Assembly: GCA_039029315.1 (NCBI GenBank)
Contig: JBCCGK010000127.1
Span: forward strand, 1-30,298
Length of the DNA stretch: 30,298 nt
Direction: 5' to 3'
From: JBCCCJ01 sp039029315
Lineage (GTDB): Bacteria > Bacteroidota > Bacteroidia > J057
The notes under the pieces are model-generated. The model saw nothing but the letters and a program-made list of their open reading frames with translations. It was not told the origin of the DNA and made no database searches. Made by a program: the position numbers and the translations under genes. How positions within the stretch are numbered: the stretch's first letter is position 1; each line of letters opens with the position of its first letter. Below, one piece after another: positions 16,912 to 25,572 of the stretch.

Positions 16912-18147
16912 ATGTTCGATCTTGACAAATGGCAGGAAATCTTCGCGACTATCGCCAAAAACCCTTTAAGGAGTTTTTTGACGAGTTTCAGTGTCGGTTG
17001 GGGCATCTTCATGCTGATTCTGTTGTTGGGACTAGCCAGAGGGTTGGAAAATGGCCTGAGAGAACAGTTTCAGGGAGATGCTGTCAATAGCATCTGGATG
17101 TGGGCGGGAACCACTACCCTCCTTCATGATGGCCTCCAACCCAATCGGAGGATACAATTTACCAATGAAGATTATGAAGCTGTGAGATCTCGATTGGGAA
17201 GTGATTCCTATATCACTGGACGGTTCTATATTCCTGGAGTAGTTGAAATCTCTTATGAGAACGACATCGGAGATTACAATATTCGCTGTGTTCATCCCGG
17301 ACATCAGCAGTTGGAGAATACAGGCATCGAAACTGGCCGCTACATCAACCAAACAGATCTGGATCAATACAGGAAAGTCGCTGTCATTGGGAAAAAAATC
17401 CGAACAGAATTTTTGGAAGGCAGACAAGCCATCGGAGAATTCATCCAGGTGAATGGCATTCCATTTAAGATCGTTGGCGTCTATCACGAATATGGGGATG
17501 AAGGGGAAGAGGACGTTATCTATCTGCCCATTACCACTGCGCAACGCACCTTCAATGGTTCTCGCTTCATGAGGCAAATCATGTTCACGCTAGGGAATTT
17601 GAGCACTGAAGAAAGCAAAAAGATAGAAAATCAAATACGGGTGTTGATGGCGGATCGACATCATTTTGCTGAGGAAGATGAGCATGCACTGAGAATTCGT
17701 AACAACAAGGAGAAGTTTGAAATGTTCATGAACATCATGACAGGGATGCAGGTCTTTGTTACCATCATCGCTTTGGGAACCCTGATGGCTGGCATCATCG
17801 GCGTGAGCAATATCATGCTGATCGTTGTGAAAGAACGAACCAAAGAGATAGGCGTCAGAAAGGCACTTGGTGCTACACCAGCTTCCATTGTGGGACTGAT
17901 CATACAGGAATCCATTTTTATGACGACAGTCGCAGGCTATGTTGGGATGTTGCTTGCCCTTCCCTTGCTGGCTGTCCTGGGAGAATTTCTCCCAGATATG
18001 ATGGAAGTTTATGGGACTCCAGAGGTGAGCATAAGTATTGCCTTCTCAGCCCTGGCAGTTCTGGTATTTTTTGGCACGATGGCCGGGCTTATTCCCGCTA
18101 TACAAGCTGCCTCCATTCGCCCTATTGAAGCATTAAGAGACGAATAA
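16912..18147 (+). CDS. FtsX/MacB-type ABC permease, first copy
   Basis: The protein has 411 residues. A single N-terminal membrane helix (about 19-40) is followed by a periplasmic MacB_PCD domain of about 230 residues, then three C-terminal helices (about 280-305, 332-360 and 372-400). The coupling segment is IVVKERTKEIGVRKALGATP, the usual FtsX signature. The first twelve residues, MFDLDKWQEIFA, are identical to those of the next gene, so the two permeases are paralogues from a duplication and may form a heterodimer on one ATPase dimer. Its stop is followed by a 1-bp gap to the next ATG. Confidence 0.92.
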   Translation: MFDLDKWQEIFATIAKNPLRSFLTSFSVGWGIFMLILLLGLARGLENGLREQFQGDAVNSIWMWAGTTTLLHDGLQPNRRIQFTNEDYEAVRSRLGSDSYITGRFYIPGVVEISYENDIGDYNIRCVHPGHQQLENTGIETGRYINQTDLDQYRKVAVIGKKIRTEFLEGRQAIGEFIQVNGIPFKIVGVYHEYGDEGEEDVIYLPITTAQRTFNGSRFMRQIMFTLGNLSTEESKKIENQIRVLMADRHHFAEEDEHALRIRNNKEKFEMFMNIMTGMQVFVTIIALGTLMAGIIGVSNIMLIVVKERTKEIGVRKALGATPASIVGLIIQESIFMTTVAGYVGMLLALPLLAVLGEFLPDMMEVYGTPEVSISIAFSALAVLVFFGTMAGLIPAIQAASIRPIEALRDE

Positions 18148-18148
18148 T

Positions 18149-19411
18149 ATGTTTGATCTGGATAAATGGCAGGAAATATTCGCTTCACTCAGCCGCAATA
18201 AGTTGAGGACCTTTCTCACGGCAATTGGGGTATCGTGGGGCATCTTCATGTTGGTCATCATGATGGCTGCCGGAAATGGTCTGGAGTCAGGTGCCAAGCA
18301 AGAATTCAAGGGCAGAGCGACCAACAGTGTCTCCATGTGGACCCAGAGAACGACCATGCCTTATCGCGGACTGAATGAAGGGCGTTGGTTTAGCATGACC
18401 AATGAAGATTATTATGCCCTGGAAGATTTGTTGCCAGAAGCCAATCTTATCTCTCCCAGAAATCAACTGGGCGGCTATAAGGGCGGGAACAACGTCAAGA
18501 GAGGCCTGGAAAGTGGCGCTTTTCAAGTCAATGGCGATTATCCACAAATCCAGCATATAGAAGGTATTCAGATTGAAATGGGGCGATTCTTGAACATGAG
18601 AGACATAGACGAACGACGTAAAGTTGCGATCATCGGTCTTCGCGTGCAGGAATTGTTATTCGACGAAGATGAATCTCCTCTGGGGGAATACATTGACATC
18701 AATGACATCAGCTTTCAGGTGGTGGGTGTATTTTCTACCAAATCATCAGGAGAGCGGGCTGAAAATGAAACCCAGCGCATCCATGTGCCTTTTTCAACTT
18801 TTCAGAGAGCCTTTAATTATGGCAATCGGGTCGGTTGGTTTTCATTTACCTCACAGGACCATATTCCGGCCTCCATTGTAGAGGAGAAGGCCAAACAAAT
18901 CCTGAAAGCCAGACACAAAGTTCATCCGAAAGATCCACGTGCATTTGGCTCCTGGAATACTGAAGAAGGGTTCAAGGAAATGAATCAAGTCTTCTTTGGG
19001 ATTGATTTCATCTCATGGGTGGTGGCAATCTTGACCTTATTTGCTGGCGCGATCGGGATCAGCAACATCATGTTGGTCATTATCAAGGAGCGTACCAAGG
19101 AGATTGGCGTCAGACGAGCCATCGGCGCCAAACCTTACCAGATTGTTAGTCAAATCATGCTAGAATCTGTCTTTCTGACCTTTATCGCTGGCTATTGCGG
19201 CCTGATGGGAGGGATTGGGTTGGTAGAACTGATTGCCTGGATCATGAATAATTTCAATGTAGATTCCGGGATTTTTATGCCGCCATATGTAGATGTGAAA
19301 CTGTCTGTGATCTCTTTGGGAACCTTGATTTTGGCGGGCTTGCTTGCAGGATTGATTCCTTCCTCCAGAGCCATTCGGATACGACCGGTGGAAGCCTTGA
19401 GGGCCGATTAA
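18149..19411 (+). CDS. FtsX/MacB-type ABC permease, second copy
   Basis: The protein has 420 residues with the same plan as its upstream paralogue: N-terminal helix (about 19-40), periplasmic MacB_PCD domain, and three C-terminal helices preceded by VIIKERTKEIGVRRAIGAKP. It starts with the same MFDLDKWQEIFA. The periplasmic domains of the two copies differ much more than the ends, as expected if they contact different partners or halves of the substrate. The 1-bp gap to the preceding stop implies translational coupling. The adaptor gene follows after 55 bp. Confidence 0.92.
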   Translation: MFDLDKWQEIFASLSRNKLRTFLTAIGVSWGIFMLVIMMAAGNGLESGAKQEFKGRATNSVSMWTQRTTMPYRGLNEGRWFSMTNEDYYALEDLLPEANLISPRNQLGGYKGGNNVKRGLESGAFQVNGDYPQIQHIEGIQIEMGRFLNMRDIDERRKVAIIGLRVQELLFDEDESPLGEYIDINDISFQVVGVFSTKSSGERAENETQRIHVPFSTFQRAFNYGNRVGWFSFTSQDHIPASIVEEKAKQILKARHKVHPKDPRAFGSWNTEEGFKEMNQVFFGIDFISWVVAILTLFAGAIGISNIMLVIIKERTKEIGVRRAIGAKPYQIVSQIMLESVFLTFIAGYCGLMGGIGLVELIAWIMNNFNVDSGIFMPPYVDVKLSVISLGTLILAGLLAGLIPSSRAIRIRPVEALRAD

Positions 19412-19466
19412 TAAGAACAGTTGCGAATTTAGATTTAGATTCTTAAAAAATTATTTCTGAGATACA

Positions 19467-20567
19467 ATGAAACGATCTACTGTCTTACTGATTTTATTGA
19501 GTGTTGTCGCCATGATGATTGCTACAGGATACTATCTCTATAGCAAAGACAAGAAGAAACCCATTTCATACAAGACGGAACAAGCATTTGTCACGAACAT
19601 CATCCAAAAAACGGTGGCAACCGGAGCCGTTGTTCCACGAAAAGAAGTGGAGATCAAACCACAAGTATCAGGCTTGATCAACAAACTCTATGTGGAGGCC
19701 GGGGATATTGTGAAAAGGGGAGATCTGATTGCCGTTATCCGTATCATTCCTGATATGGTTACGCTCAACAATGCAGAAAACCGTGTCAATCGCGCCAAGT
19801 TGGCCCTCAAGAATGCTAAGGCTGACTTTGATAGAAATGAAGCGCTCTTCAAAGATGGTGTGATTGCTGAAGCGACCTTCCAACAATTCGAGTTGGATTA
19901 TCAAAATGCACAGGAAGAACTCAATGCAGCAAAGGATAATCTGGATCTGATCCGCAAAGGTTCTACTAGCCGCTCAGGCCAAGTGTCTAACACCAATGTT
20001 CGGGCAGCGATCAGCGGCATGATTCTGGATGTTCCAGTAGAAGAAGGCCATTCTGTCATCGAGGCCAACACTTTCAATGAAGGAACCACCATTGCCACTG
20101 TTGCCAATATGGATGAAATGATCTTCGAGGGAAATGTAGATGAGTCTGAGGTTGGAAAAATCAAGACCGGAATGACCCTTTTGCTGACCATTGGTGCGTT
20201 GGAAGATGAGCAATTGGAGGCCACCCTGGAACATATCAGTCCCAAAGGTGTGGCTGAAAACGGTGCCATCCGCTTCCAAATCCGTGCAGCTGTCAACCTG
20301 AAGAAAGATCAGTTCATCCGTGCCAATTATAGCGCCAATGCTGATATCGTTCTGGATCGGCGAGACAGTGTCCTGGCCATCCCTGAAAGCTTGTTGATTT
20401 TTGAAGGAAAAGAAACTTTCGTGGAGGTGCATACGGGCAATCAGAATTTTGAAAAAATGCCTGTTACGCTTGGCCTGTCAGACGGGATTAACATTGAAGT
20501 GGTAGAAGGGGTCGAAAAAGATACTGATATCAAGAATCCCAATGCGATTGTGGAGGGAGCAAGGTAG
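19467..20567 (+). CDS. Periplasmic adaptor (membrane fusion) subunit, MacA/HlyD type
   Basis: The protein has 366 residues. The N-terminal anchor is MKRSTVLLILLSVVAMMIAT. A split biotinyl/lipoyl-like domain follows (VVPRKEVEIKPQVSGLINKL with YVEAGDIVKRGDLIAVI, then IRAAISGMILDVPVEEGHSV near 175-195). An alpha-hairpin of about 75 residues (NRAKLALKNAKADFDRNEAL region) separates the halves, and beta-barrel and membrane-proximal domains follow. With the preceding ATPase and permeases this makes a MacAB-like tripartite pump; no TolC-type outer-membrane gene is in the window. Such pumps export macrolides, peptides, lipids or toxins, and the substrate here is unknown. The TAG stop is followed directly by a 7-bp repeat. 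Confidence 0.9.
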   Translation: MKRSTVLLILLSVVAMMIATGYYLYSKDKKKPISYKTEQAFVTNIIQKTVATGAVVPRKEVEIKPQVSGLINKLYVEAGDIVKRGDLIAVIRIIPDMVTLNNAENRVNRAKLALKNAKADFDRNEALFKDGVIAEATFQQFELDYQNAQEELNAAKDNLDLIRKGSTSRSGQVSNTNVRAAISGMILDVPVEEGHSVIEANTFNEGTTIATVANMDEMIFEGNVDESEVGKIKTGMTLLLTIGALEDEQLEATLEHISPKGVAENGAIRFQIRAAVNLKKDQFIRANYSANADIVLDRRDSVLAIPESLLIFEGKETFVEVHTGNQNFEKMPVTLGLSDGINIEVVEGVEKDTDIKNPNAIVEGAR

Positions 20568-20595
20568 ATTGGTTATTGGTTATTGGTTATTGGTT
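20568..20595. repeat. ATTGGTT microsatellite, four perfect 7-bp copies
   Basis: Four exact copies of ATTGGTT start at the base after the adaptor stop codon, followed by a broken fifth (ATTCGGG). The same motif in degenerate form fills 13981-14050. The unit length of 7 means copy-number change would shift frame if it ever became translated. Confidence 0.95.
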
Positions 20596-20891
20596 ATTCG
20601 GGGTACTGCTTTGGGAGAATTTTGTTTGTTGTTGTTTGGATGAAAGCCAGATGATGTATATCAATTTTCACAATCCGGTGATTTCTTTCAATCTTGAACC
20701 TCTTCCACACTGCCCCGTTTCTCCTTACAATGAGAAACAACCCCACAAGCCTGAAGGAAAATGTGCCATTTGTCGAACACCCAAGGGAAATTTGATTATT
20801 GATGACATTGTCAATCTTTGTAAGCAAATTGAGATGATTTTCAACACACAGCCTTATACCCCATACCATATTCCCCTTACCCATCCGCGCT
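20596..20891. other. Intergenic region with a dispersed repeat (copy A)
   Basis: No convincing gene is present. The block at 20696-20771 (GAACCTCTTCCACAC ... GAGAAACAACCCCA ... GGAAAATGTGCCATTT) recurs as a longer variant at 24257-24356, also directly upstream of a metabolic gene. The rest is AT-rich and probably contains the dehydrogenase promoter, which I cannot place. Confidence 0.6.
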
Positions 20892-21845
20892 ATGAACATC
20901 GTCATTCTCGATGCAAAAACTGTCAATCACGGAGATCTCAGTTGGGCAGGCCTTGAGGCCCTCGGCTCTTTGATGGTCTATGATCGATCTGCGGAACATG
21001 AAGTGCTTGAAAGAAGTCTGGAGGCAGATGCCATCCTGACCAATAAGGCCATCATTTCTGCTGAAACGCTCGCCCAATTGCCTCGTCTGAAATATATCGG
21101 GATCATTGCCACGGGTTATAATTCGGTGGATACTGAATTTGCTCGGACAAGAGGGATTCCTGTATGCAATGCAGCGGGGTATGGGACAGATTCTGTTGCT
21201 CAGCATGTCTTTGCCTTGATTCTGTCTTTGAGTAATCATGTGGCTGCGCATGCTAAGAGTACTTCTGAAGGTGTATGGACTCGTTCTCCTGATTGGACCT
21301 ATACGTTGGCGCCGATGTTTGAATTGGCGGGGAAAACCCTAGGGATCATCGGTCTGGGAACAATCGGGAGGCGAGTGGCAGAGCTAGGGCTGGCATTTGG
21401 GATGAAGGTGATTGCTCAGAATCGAAGTCCACGATCGATTTCTGGGGTAGAGATGGTGGATGTCGATTCGATCTTTGCTCAGAGCGATGTTATCAGCCTT
21501 CATACAGCACTTACCGCTGAAAATGCTGCTTTTGTGAATGCAGCTCGGATTGGGTTGATGAAATCTTCTGCGATTCTTATCAATACTGCTCGTGGTGGGC
21601 TGATTCAGGAGGATGATCTTGCTGGTGCCTTGAACGAAGGTCGTATTGCGGGTGCGGGCCTGGATGTCCTGTCATCCGAACCTCCTCCTCTTTCTAATCC
21701 TTTGTTGTCGGCTAAGAATTGTTTGGTGACGCCGCATAATGCCTGGCAGTCGCGTGAGGCAAGGAGTCGTTTGATTGAGATTGTTGTGGAGAATTTGGTG
21801 GCTTTTCTGCGGGGTGAGCCACAGAATGTGGTAAACGGGGTGTAG
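20892..21845 (+). CDS. D-2-hydroxyacid dehydrogenase, NAD(P)-dependent
   Basis: The protein has 317 residues, the normal length for glycerate/2-hydroxyacid dehydrogenases. The Rossmann dinucleotide loop is LGIIGLGTIGRRVAELG (about 150-166). The catalytic triad positions are the Arg in NTARGGLIQ, the Glu in LDVLSSEPPP and the His in LVTPHNAW. These enzymes reversibly reduce 2-oxoacids such as hydroxypyruvate or glyoxylate with NAD(P)H in the cytosol. Substrate preference is not readable; the style resembles glycerate dehydrogenases. It appears to be a single gene followed by short tandem repeats and a hairpin. Confidence 0.92.
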   Translation: MNIVILDAKTVNHGDLSWAGLEALGSLMVYDRSAEHEVLERSLEADAILTNKAIISAETLAQLPRLKYIGIIATGYNSVDTEFARTRGIPVCNAAGYGTDSVAQHVFALILSLSNHVAAHAKSTSEGVWTRSPDWTYTLAPMFELAGKTLGIIGLGTIGRRVAELGLAFGMKVIAQNRSPRSISGVEMVDVDSIFAQSDVISLHTALTAENAAFVNAARIGLMKSSAILINTARGGLIQEDDLAGALNEGRIAGAGLDVLSSEPPPLSNPLLSAKNCLVTPHNAWQSREARSRLIEIVVENLVAFLRGEPQNVVNGV

Positions 21846-21849
21846 GTTG

Positions 21850-21891
21850 GGGTTTCTTTTCCTGGGTTTCTTTTCCTGGGTTTCTTTTCCG
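21850..21891. repeat. 14-bp tandem repeat, almost three copies
   Basis: GGGTTTCTTTTCCT occurs at 21850-21863 and 21864-21877, and 21878-21890 matches its first 13 bases, the last base being changed. It starts 5 bp after the dehydrogenase stop codon. Pyrimidine-rich and non-coding. Confidence 0.9.
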
Positions 21892-21897
21892 ACGCGC

Positions 21898-21950
21898 AAA
21901 CTTAACACGTTTTGCCTGCTCGCTGGCCAACACGCAAACGTGTCAAGTTT
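21898..21950. terminator. Long hairpin after the dehydrogenase gene
   Basis: AAACTTAACACGTTTTGC (21898-21915) pairs with GCAAACGTGTCAAGTTT (21934-21950) with one bulge and one G-T pair. No clear T-run follows on the plus strand, so it may terminate weakly or protect the transcript end. Confidence 0.55.
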
Positions 21951-22070
21951 CCTTAAGTATCTTAACCTTATTTGCTTGAATTCGTAAGATTCAATCTCCA
22001 CCCTTCTTTTCTTTTTTCCTATAGAATTATTTATGATCCTTCTTCTAAGAAGGATGTATTCGTGTTTATT

Positions 22071-23558
22071 ATGCATATTCAACTCTCTCCTACTCAACAA
22101 GCAGCCTATGAGCAGTTGGCATCTTATATTGACTCACATTCATTGATTGGCTTTGTCTGTGAGGAAGGCTGCGGCAGAACGACGATTCTTCGTCAATTGG
22201 CTGATGAACATACAGCTAGGCTGATCGGTGCTGCAGATATTTTCACGCGTATTGAGCACCTCCACCCTTTTCAAATCCAGGAAGGACTTGTCCAAACGCT
22301 GCTGGAAGCGCTGGCTACACATGATCTGGTGATTCTGGATGATTATTTTCTTCTCGAAAGGGCTTTGAATGACTGCTATCAGGCTGCTCGTCCTAATTTA
22401 TTGACTCTTGGACTGGATGTCATTTTTCGTGCGCTGACTGATGGTCAAAAGCGCTTAGTTCTTGGTTTGGAGCACAAATGGATCGATGTGGCTTTGCAAA
22501 ACAGATGTCAATTTGTACACCAACAGGCATTTGGGGTAGAAGATTATCAACTGCTCTTTCAGGCTTATGCTGGGGAGATAGTTCAGTCTCTCGACTTTGG
22601 GCAGGTTCATCAATTTGCCGCTCATCTCGATGGGCATCAAATCAGCAAAGCTTGCAAACTGCTTGAGGCAGAGCACTGCGCAGACACAGAGAGCTTCATC
22701 GCTTTTCTGGAGAGTCATGCACTTACCAACAATGTAGACCAAACGGAAGTGGATCAGGTATTGCTGTCTGATTTGATTGGGGCGGAAGAGGTGATTCGTC
22801 AGCTGGAAATTGATATCATCACACCATTGGAGCGAAAAGATCTGGCGGATCAATTGGGACTGCTTCCCAAAAGAGGGATTCTGCTCTATGGCCCTCCTGG
22901 TACTGGCAAAACCAGCATCGGCCGCGCTCTGGCACATCAGTTGGGGAATAAGTTCTTTCTCCTGGATGGGACCGTCATCAGCGGAACGAATCAGTTCTAT
23001 TACAAGTTGGAACAAATCATTGAGCAGGCCCGCCAAAATGCGCCTAGTATCCTTTTCATTGACGATTGTGATCTGCTCTTTGAAAATACTCAGGAAACCG
23101 GGCTCTACCGCTATCTGCTGACGGTTCTCGACGGGCTGGAATCCAAATCCAATTCACAGATCACGGTCATGCTGACGGCCATGAACATCGGGAGTTTGCC
23201 TCCTGCGCTTATTCGTAGCGGTCGGGTAGAACTGTGGCTGGAAATGACTTTGCCGGATCTGGAAGCGAGGATGACCATTCTTAAGAAAAAATTGACCAAT
23301 AGTCCTTTTCAGATCGACACCAGCAATATTCGTGAGCTTGCGCACAAGGTAGAAGGATTTACGGGCGCTGATCTCAAGCGGATTGTGGCAGATGCTGCGA
23401 ATCTATATGGATATGATGTGGCGAAGGAAAAGAAAGCCCAGACGCATGCTTTCTATCTGGAGGCCGCGATTGAGCAATTGATCCGCCATCGTCAGCAATT
23501 GGCTTCTGCACCGAAGTTTACAGCAGCGCATCAAGCAGCGGGGCAGATGTTTGGTTGA
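22071..23558 (+). CDS. Tandem AAA ATPase with degenerate first module
   Basis: I place the start at the ATG at 22071 (MHIQLSPTQQAAYEQL); upstream in-frame codons read like translated AT-rich leader. The protein has about 495 residues. A first nucleotide-binding module has a poor Walker A (EEGCGRTT, 31-38) and a Walker B-like VILDDYF. The second module is canonical: GPPGTGKT (274-281), Walker B ILFIDDCD (near 327), sensor LTAMN, and ALIRSGRVELWL with the arginine of the second region of homology. The C-terminal helices (AHKVEGFTGADLKRIVADA) are typical of classic Cdc48/FtsH-type AAA domains. Its role is unknown; a protein-remodelling function is likely. It has no membrane segment or protease domain. 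The nucleotidyltransferase pseudogene lies downstream. Confidence 0.82.
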   Translation: MHIQLSPTQQAAYEQLASYIDSHSLIGFVCEEGCGRTTILRQLADEHTARLIGAADIFTRIEHLHPFQIQEGLVQTLLEALATHDLVILDDYFLLERALNDCYQAARPNLLTLGLDVIFRALTDGQKRLVLGLEHKWIDVALQNRCQFVHQQAFGVEDYQLLFQAYAGEIVQSLDFGQVHQFAAHLDGHQISKACKLLEAEHCADTESFIAFLESHALTNNVDQTEVDQVLLSDLIGAEEVIRQLEIDIITPLERKDLADQLGLLPKRGILLYGPPGTGKTSIGRALAHQLGNKFFLLDGTVISGTNQFYYKLEQIIEQARQNAPSILFIDDCDLLFENTQETGLYRYLLTVLDGLESKSNSQITVMLTAMNIGSLPPALIRSGRVELWLEMTLPDLEARMTILKKKLTNSPFQIDTSNIRELAHKVEGFTGADLKRIVADAANLYGYDVAKEKKAQTHAFYLEAAIEQLIRHRQQLASAPKFTAAHQAAGQMFG

Positions 23559-23750
23559 GGATTACTTTCCCTTCATTTACCTAAAAATCGTATATTCGTT
23601 GTATGAATCAGTTCAGAATGGATCGATCTGCATTTTCCTTCAAACAAAATGAACCAGTTCAATCAGACCTTCAATTCTGGTTGTCAAAATCTGTCCAAGA
23701 ACGCCTTCAAGCACTTGAATCTCTTCGCCAACAATTTTTTTCCTACTCCC

Positions 23751-24186
23751 ATGAATCTCCACCCCGACTTCAGAGAGTTTATCGAATCATTGAATGCAAA
23801 TGGTGTTGAGTATCTCTTATTAGGTGGCTACGCGGTCGTTATGTATGGTTATGTGAGAGCAACGGGAGATATGGATTAGAAACAGTGAAGAGAATTCCAA
23901 GAGAGTTATCCAGGCCTTGAAAGATTTTGGTTTTGCATTTCCCAATCTAACCGCTGCAGATCTACAAAGAGATGACCTTATTCTCCAACTTGGCTATCCT
24001 CCTTACCGAATTGACATTCTGACCTCCCCCAGCGGTGTTGATTTTAATGAATGCTATCCAAAAAGGGAAACTATACCATTGGATGAGAAATTATCCATCG
24101 ATGTCATCGATCTGGAAAGTTTGAAGAAAAACAAACGAGCTTCTGGGAGAAACAAGGATTTGGATGATTTGGAGAAATTACCTTGA
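23751..24186 (+). pseudogene. Nucleotidyltransferase (AbiEii/MNT-like) broken by a short deletion
   Basis: The first part reads MNLHPDFREFIESLNANGVE then LLLGGYAVVMYGYVRATGDM-D and hits TAG at 23877-23879. The next frame continues exactly where the family would go on: RNSEENSKRVIQALKDFGFA, then LQLGYPPYRIDILTSPSGVD and LESLKKNKRASGRNKDLDDL, ending at 24186. In intact relatives as I know them, about three residues (such as LWI) separate GDMD from RNSEE, so roughly 8 bases are missing. A deletion between two GGATT repeats would give this result. The nucleotidyl-transfer motif GG...DxD is present before the break, but the product would be truncated. Relatives are annotated as AbiEii-type toxins or generic nucleotidyltransferases. 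A sequencing error is the alternative. Confidence 0.75.
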
Positions 24187-24256
24187 AACACGGATCGACT
24201 TATTTCCTACGATTGTAAAACAATATTCAGGATCTGGGATTTTTTTTTTGCTATTA

Positions 24257-24356
24257 GAACCTCTTCCCCACGTCCCCGTGTTCCCAGATCAAGTCTGGGA
24301 CAGGCTTCCTAAAAAAGAGAAACAACCCCAAGAGCCAAGGGGAAAATGTACCATTT
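24257..24356. repeat. Dispersed intergenic repeat, copy B
   Basis: It shares the blocks GAACCTCTTCC, GAGAAACAACCCCA and GGAAAATGT-CCATTT with 20696-20771, in the same order. Copy B carries about 23 extra bases in the middle, including a small hairpin (CCCAGA / TCTGGG, 24285-24301). Both copies lie within 200 bp upstream of a plus-strand gene. Confidence 0.65.
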
Positions 24357-24411
24357 TACATCTCCATTCTCCCATCAGGATTCCTCCATTCAAATCTTTA
24401 TCTTTGTTTGA

Positions 24412-25563
24412 ATGAATTCTGATTTCATATATCTCGATCATAATGCGACAACGCCGCTCGATGAACGGGTGTTGCAGGAAATGATGCCCTTTTTGACTTC
24501 GGTCTATGGAAATGCTGCGAGCACGCACCGGTTTGGCAAGCAAGCCAAAGATGCTGTGGATCAGGCGCGAGAGCAAGTTGCGGATCTCATTGGGGCTGAA
24601 TCTAAGGAAATCATTTTTACATCAGGAGCAACGGAAGGCATCAATTTGGCAATGAAGGGTTTGGCGGCTCAAGCAAGAGATCGGCGGCATATCATTACGC
24701 TTCAGACTGAACACAGTGCGGTTATCGACACCGCCAAATACCTGGAAGACATCGGTTTTGAGATGACTTATCTTCCAGTTCAAGAGAATGGTTTGCTTGA
24801 TGTGTCTCTCCTTCGCGAAGCCATTCGAGCAGATACTTTATTGGTCTCAGTCATGTATGTCAATAATGAAACAGGTGTCATACAACCAATTCAGGGAATT
24901 GCTGCAATCGCCCATGAGGCTGGCGCTTATTTCATGACAGATGCGACACAAGCAGTGGGGAAATTGCCACTTGATGTAGAGAACTTGGGCATTGACCTAC
25001 TCACCTTGTCAGCACATAAATTCTATGGTCCCAAAGGTGTCGGTGCTTTGTATGTCCGAAGGCGGAATCCCTTTCGTGCGCGTGTGCAGGCGCTCTTGCA
25101 TGGAGGTGGGCATGAGCGCGGTATGCGTAGTGGAACGCTAAATGTGCCAGGGATTGTGGGTCTTGGAGCAGCAGCACATCTTGCCTCTGAGGAAATGGAG
25201 AATGATGCTGCTAGAATCGGAGGATTGCGAGATGACCTAGAAGCTCGCTTACTTGACATTGGTCATTCCTGGGTCAATGGAAGTCCTGAACATCGTCTAT
25301 GGAACATCAGCAATATTGGGTTCCGCGGCGTGGATGCAGATGCTTTGATGATGGTCATGAAGAACATTGCCGTGTCTAATGGTTCGGCTTGTACCTCGAT
25401 GATTGTGGAGCCTTCGCATGTATTGCGAGCGATGGGATTGAGTGAGGAGGAGGCTTTTTCGAGTATTCGCTTTAGTTTAGGACGAGGGAATACAATGTCG
25501 GAGATTGAGAAGGTAGTGCAGGAGGTGAGGAGGGCTGTGGAGATACTTAGTGCAATGGCATAA
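24412..25563 (+). CDS. Cysteine desulfurase, IscS/NifS family
   Basis: The protein has 383 residues. YLDHNATTPLD (7-17) opens a fold-type I PLP enzyme. H101 (TEHSAV) stacks on PLP, K203 in LSAHKFYGPKG forms the Schiff base, RSGTLN (239-244) is conserved, and the active Cys is C327 in VSNGSACTSM. It takes sulfur from L-cysteine to make a protein persulfide for Fe-S cluster or thio-cofactor synthesis, leaving alanine. No IscU or SUF gene is adjacent, so the acceptor is unknown. Its last codons are unusual in one respect: related 3' ends recur as relics at 28131-28205 and, more weakly, near 26167-26207, each next to one unit of the downstream duplicated cassette. Confidence 0.93.
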   Translation: MNSDFIYLDHNATTPLDERVLQEMMPFLTSVYGNAASTHRFGKQAKDAVDQAREQVADLIGAESKEIIFTSGATEGINLAMKGLAAQARDRRHIITLQTEHSAVIDTAKYLEDIGFEMTYLPVQENGLLDVSLLREAIRADTLLVSVMYVNNETGVIQPIQGIAAIAHEAGAYFMTDATQAVGKLPLDVENLGIDLLTLSAHKFYGPKGVGALYVRRRNPFRARVQALLHGGGHERGMRSGTLNVPGIVGLGAAAHLASEEMENDAARIGGLRDDLEARLLDIGHSWVNGSPEHRLWNISNIGFRGVDADALMMVMKNIAVSNGSACTSMIVEPSHVLRAMGLSEEEAFSSIRFSLGRGNTMSEIEKVVQEVRRAVEILSAMA

Positions 25564-25572
25564 ATCAAAAAA

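Noticed and set aside
20576..20956. Plus-strand 126-codon frame with a CxxC-like pair after the adaptor gene
   Set aside because: It starts within a 7-bp microsatellite, spans a dispersed repeat and overlaps the dehydrogenase start. No protein family is apparent.
21972..22070. Upstream extension of the tandem-AAA gene (33 extra residues)
   Set aside because: The residues are leader-like (FNLHPSFLFSYRIIYDPSSK) with no AAA features; the ATG at 22071 gives a sensible N-terminus.
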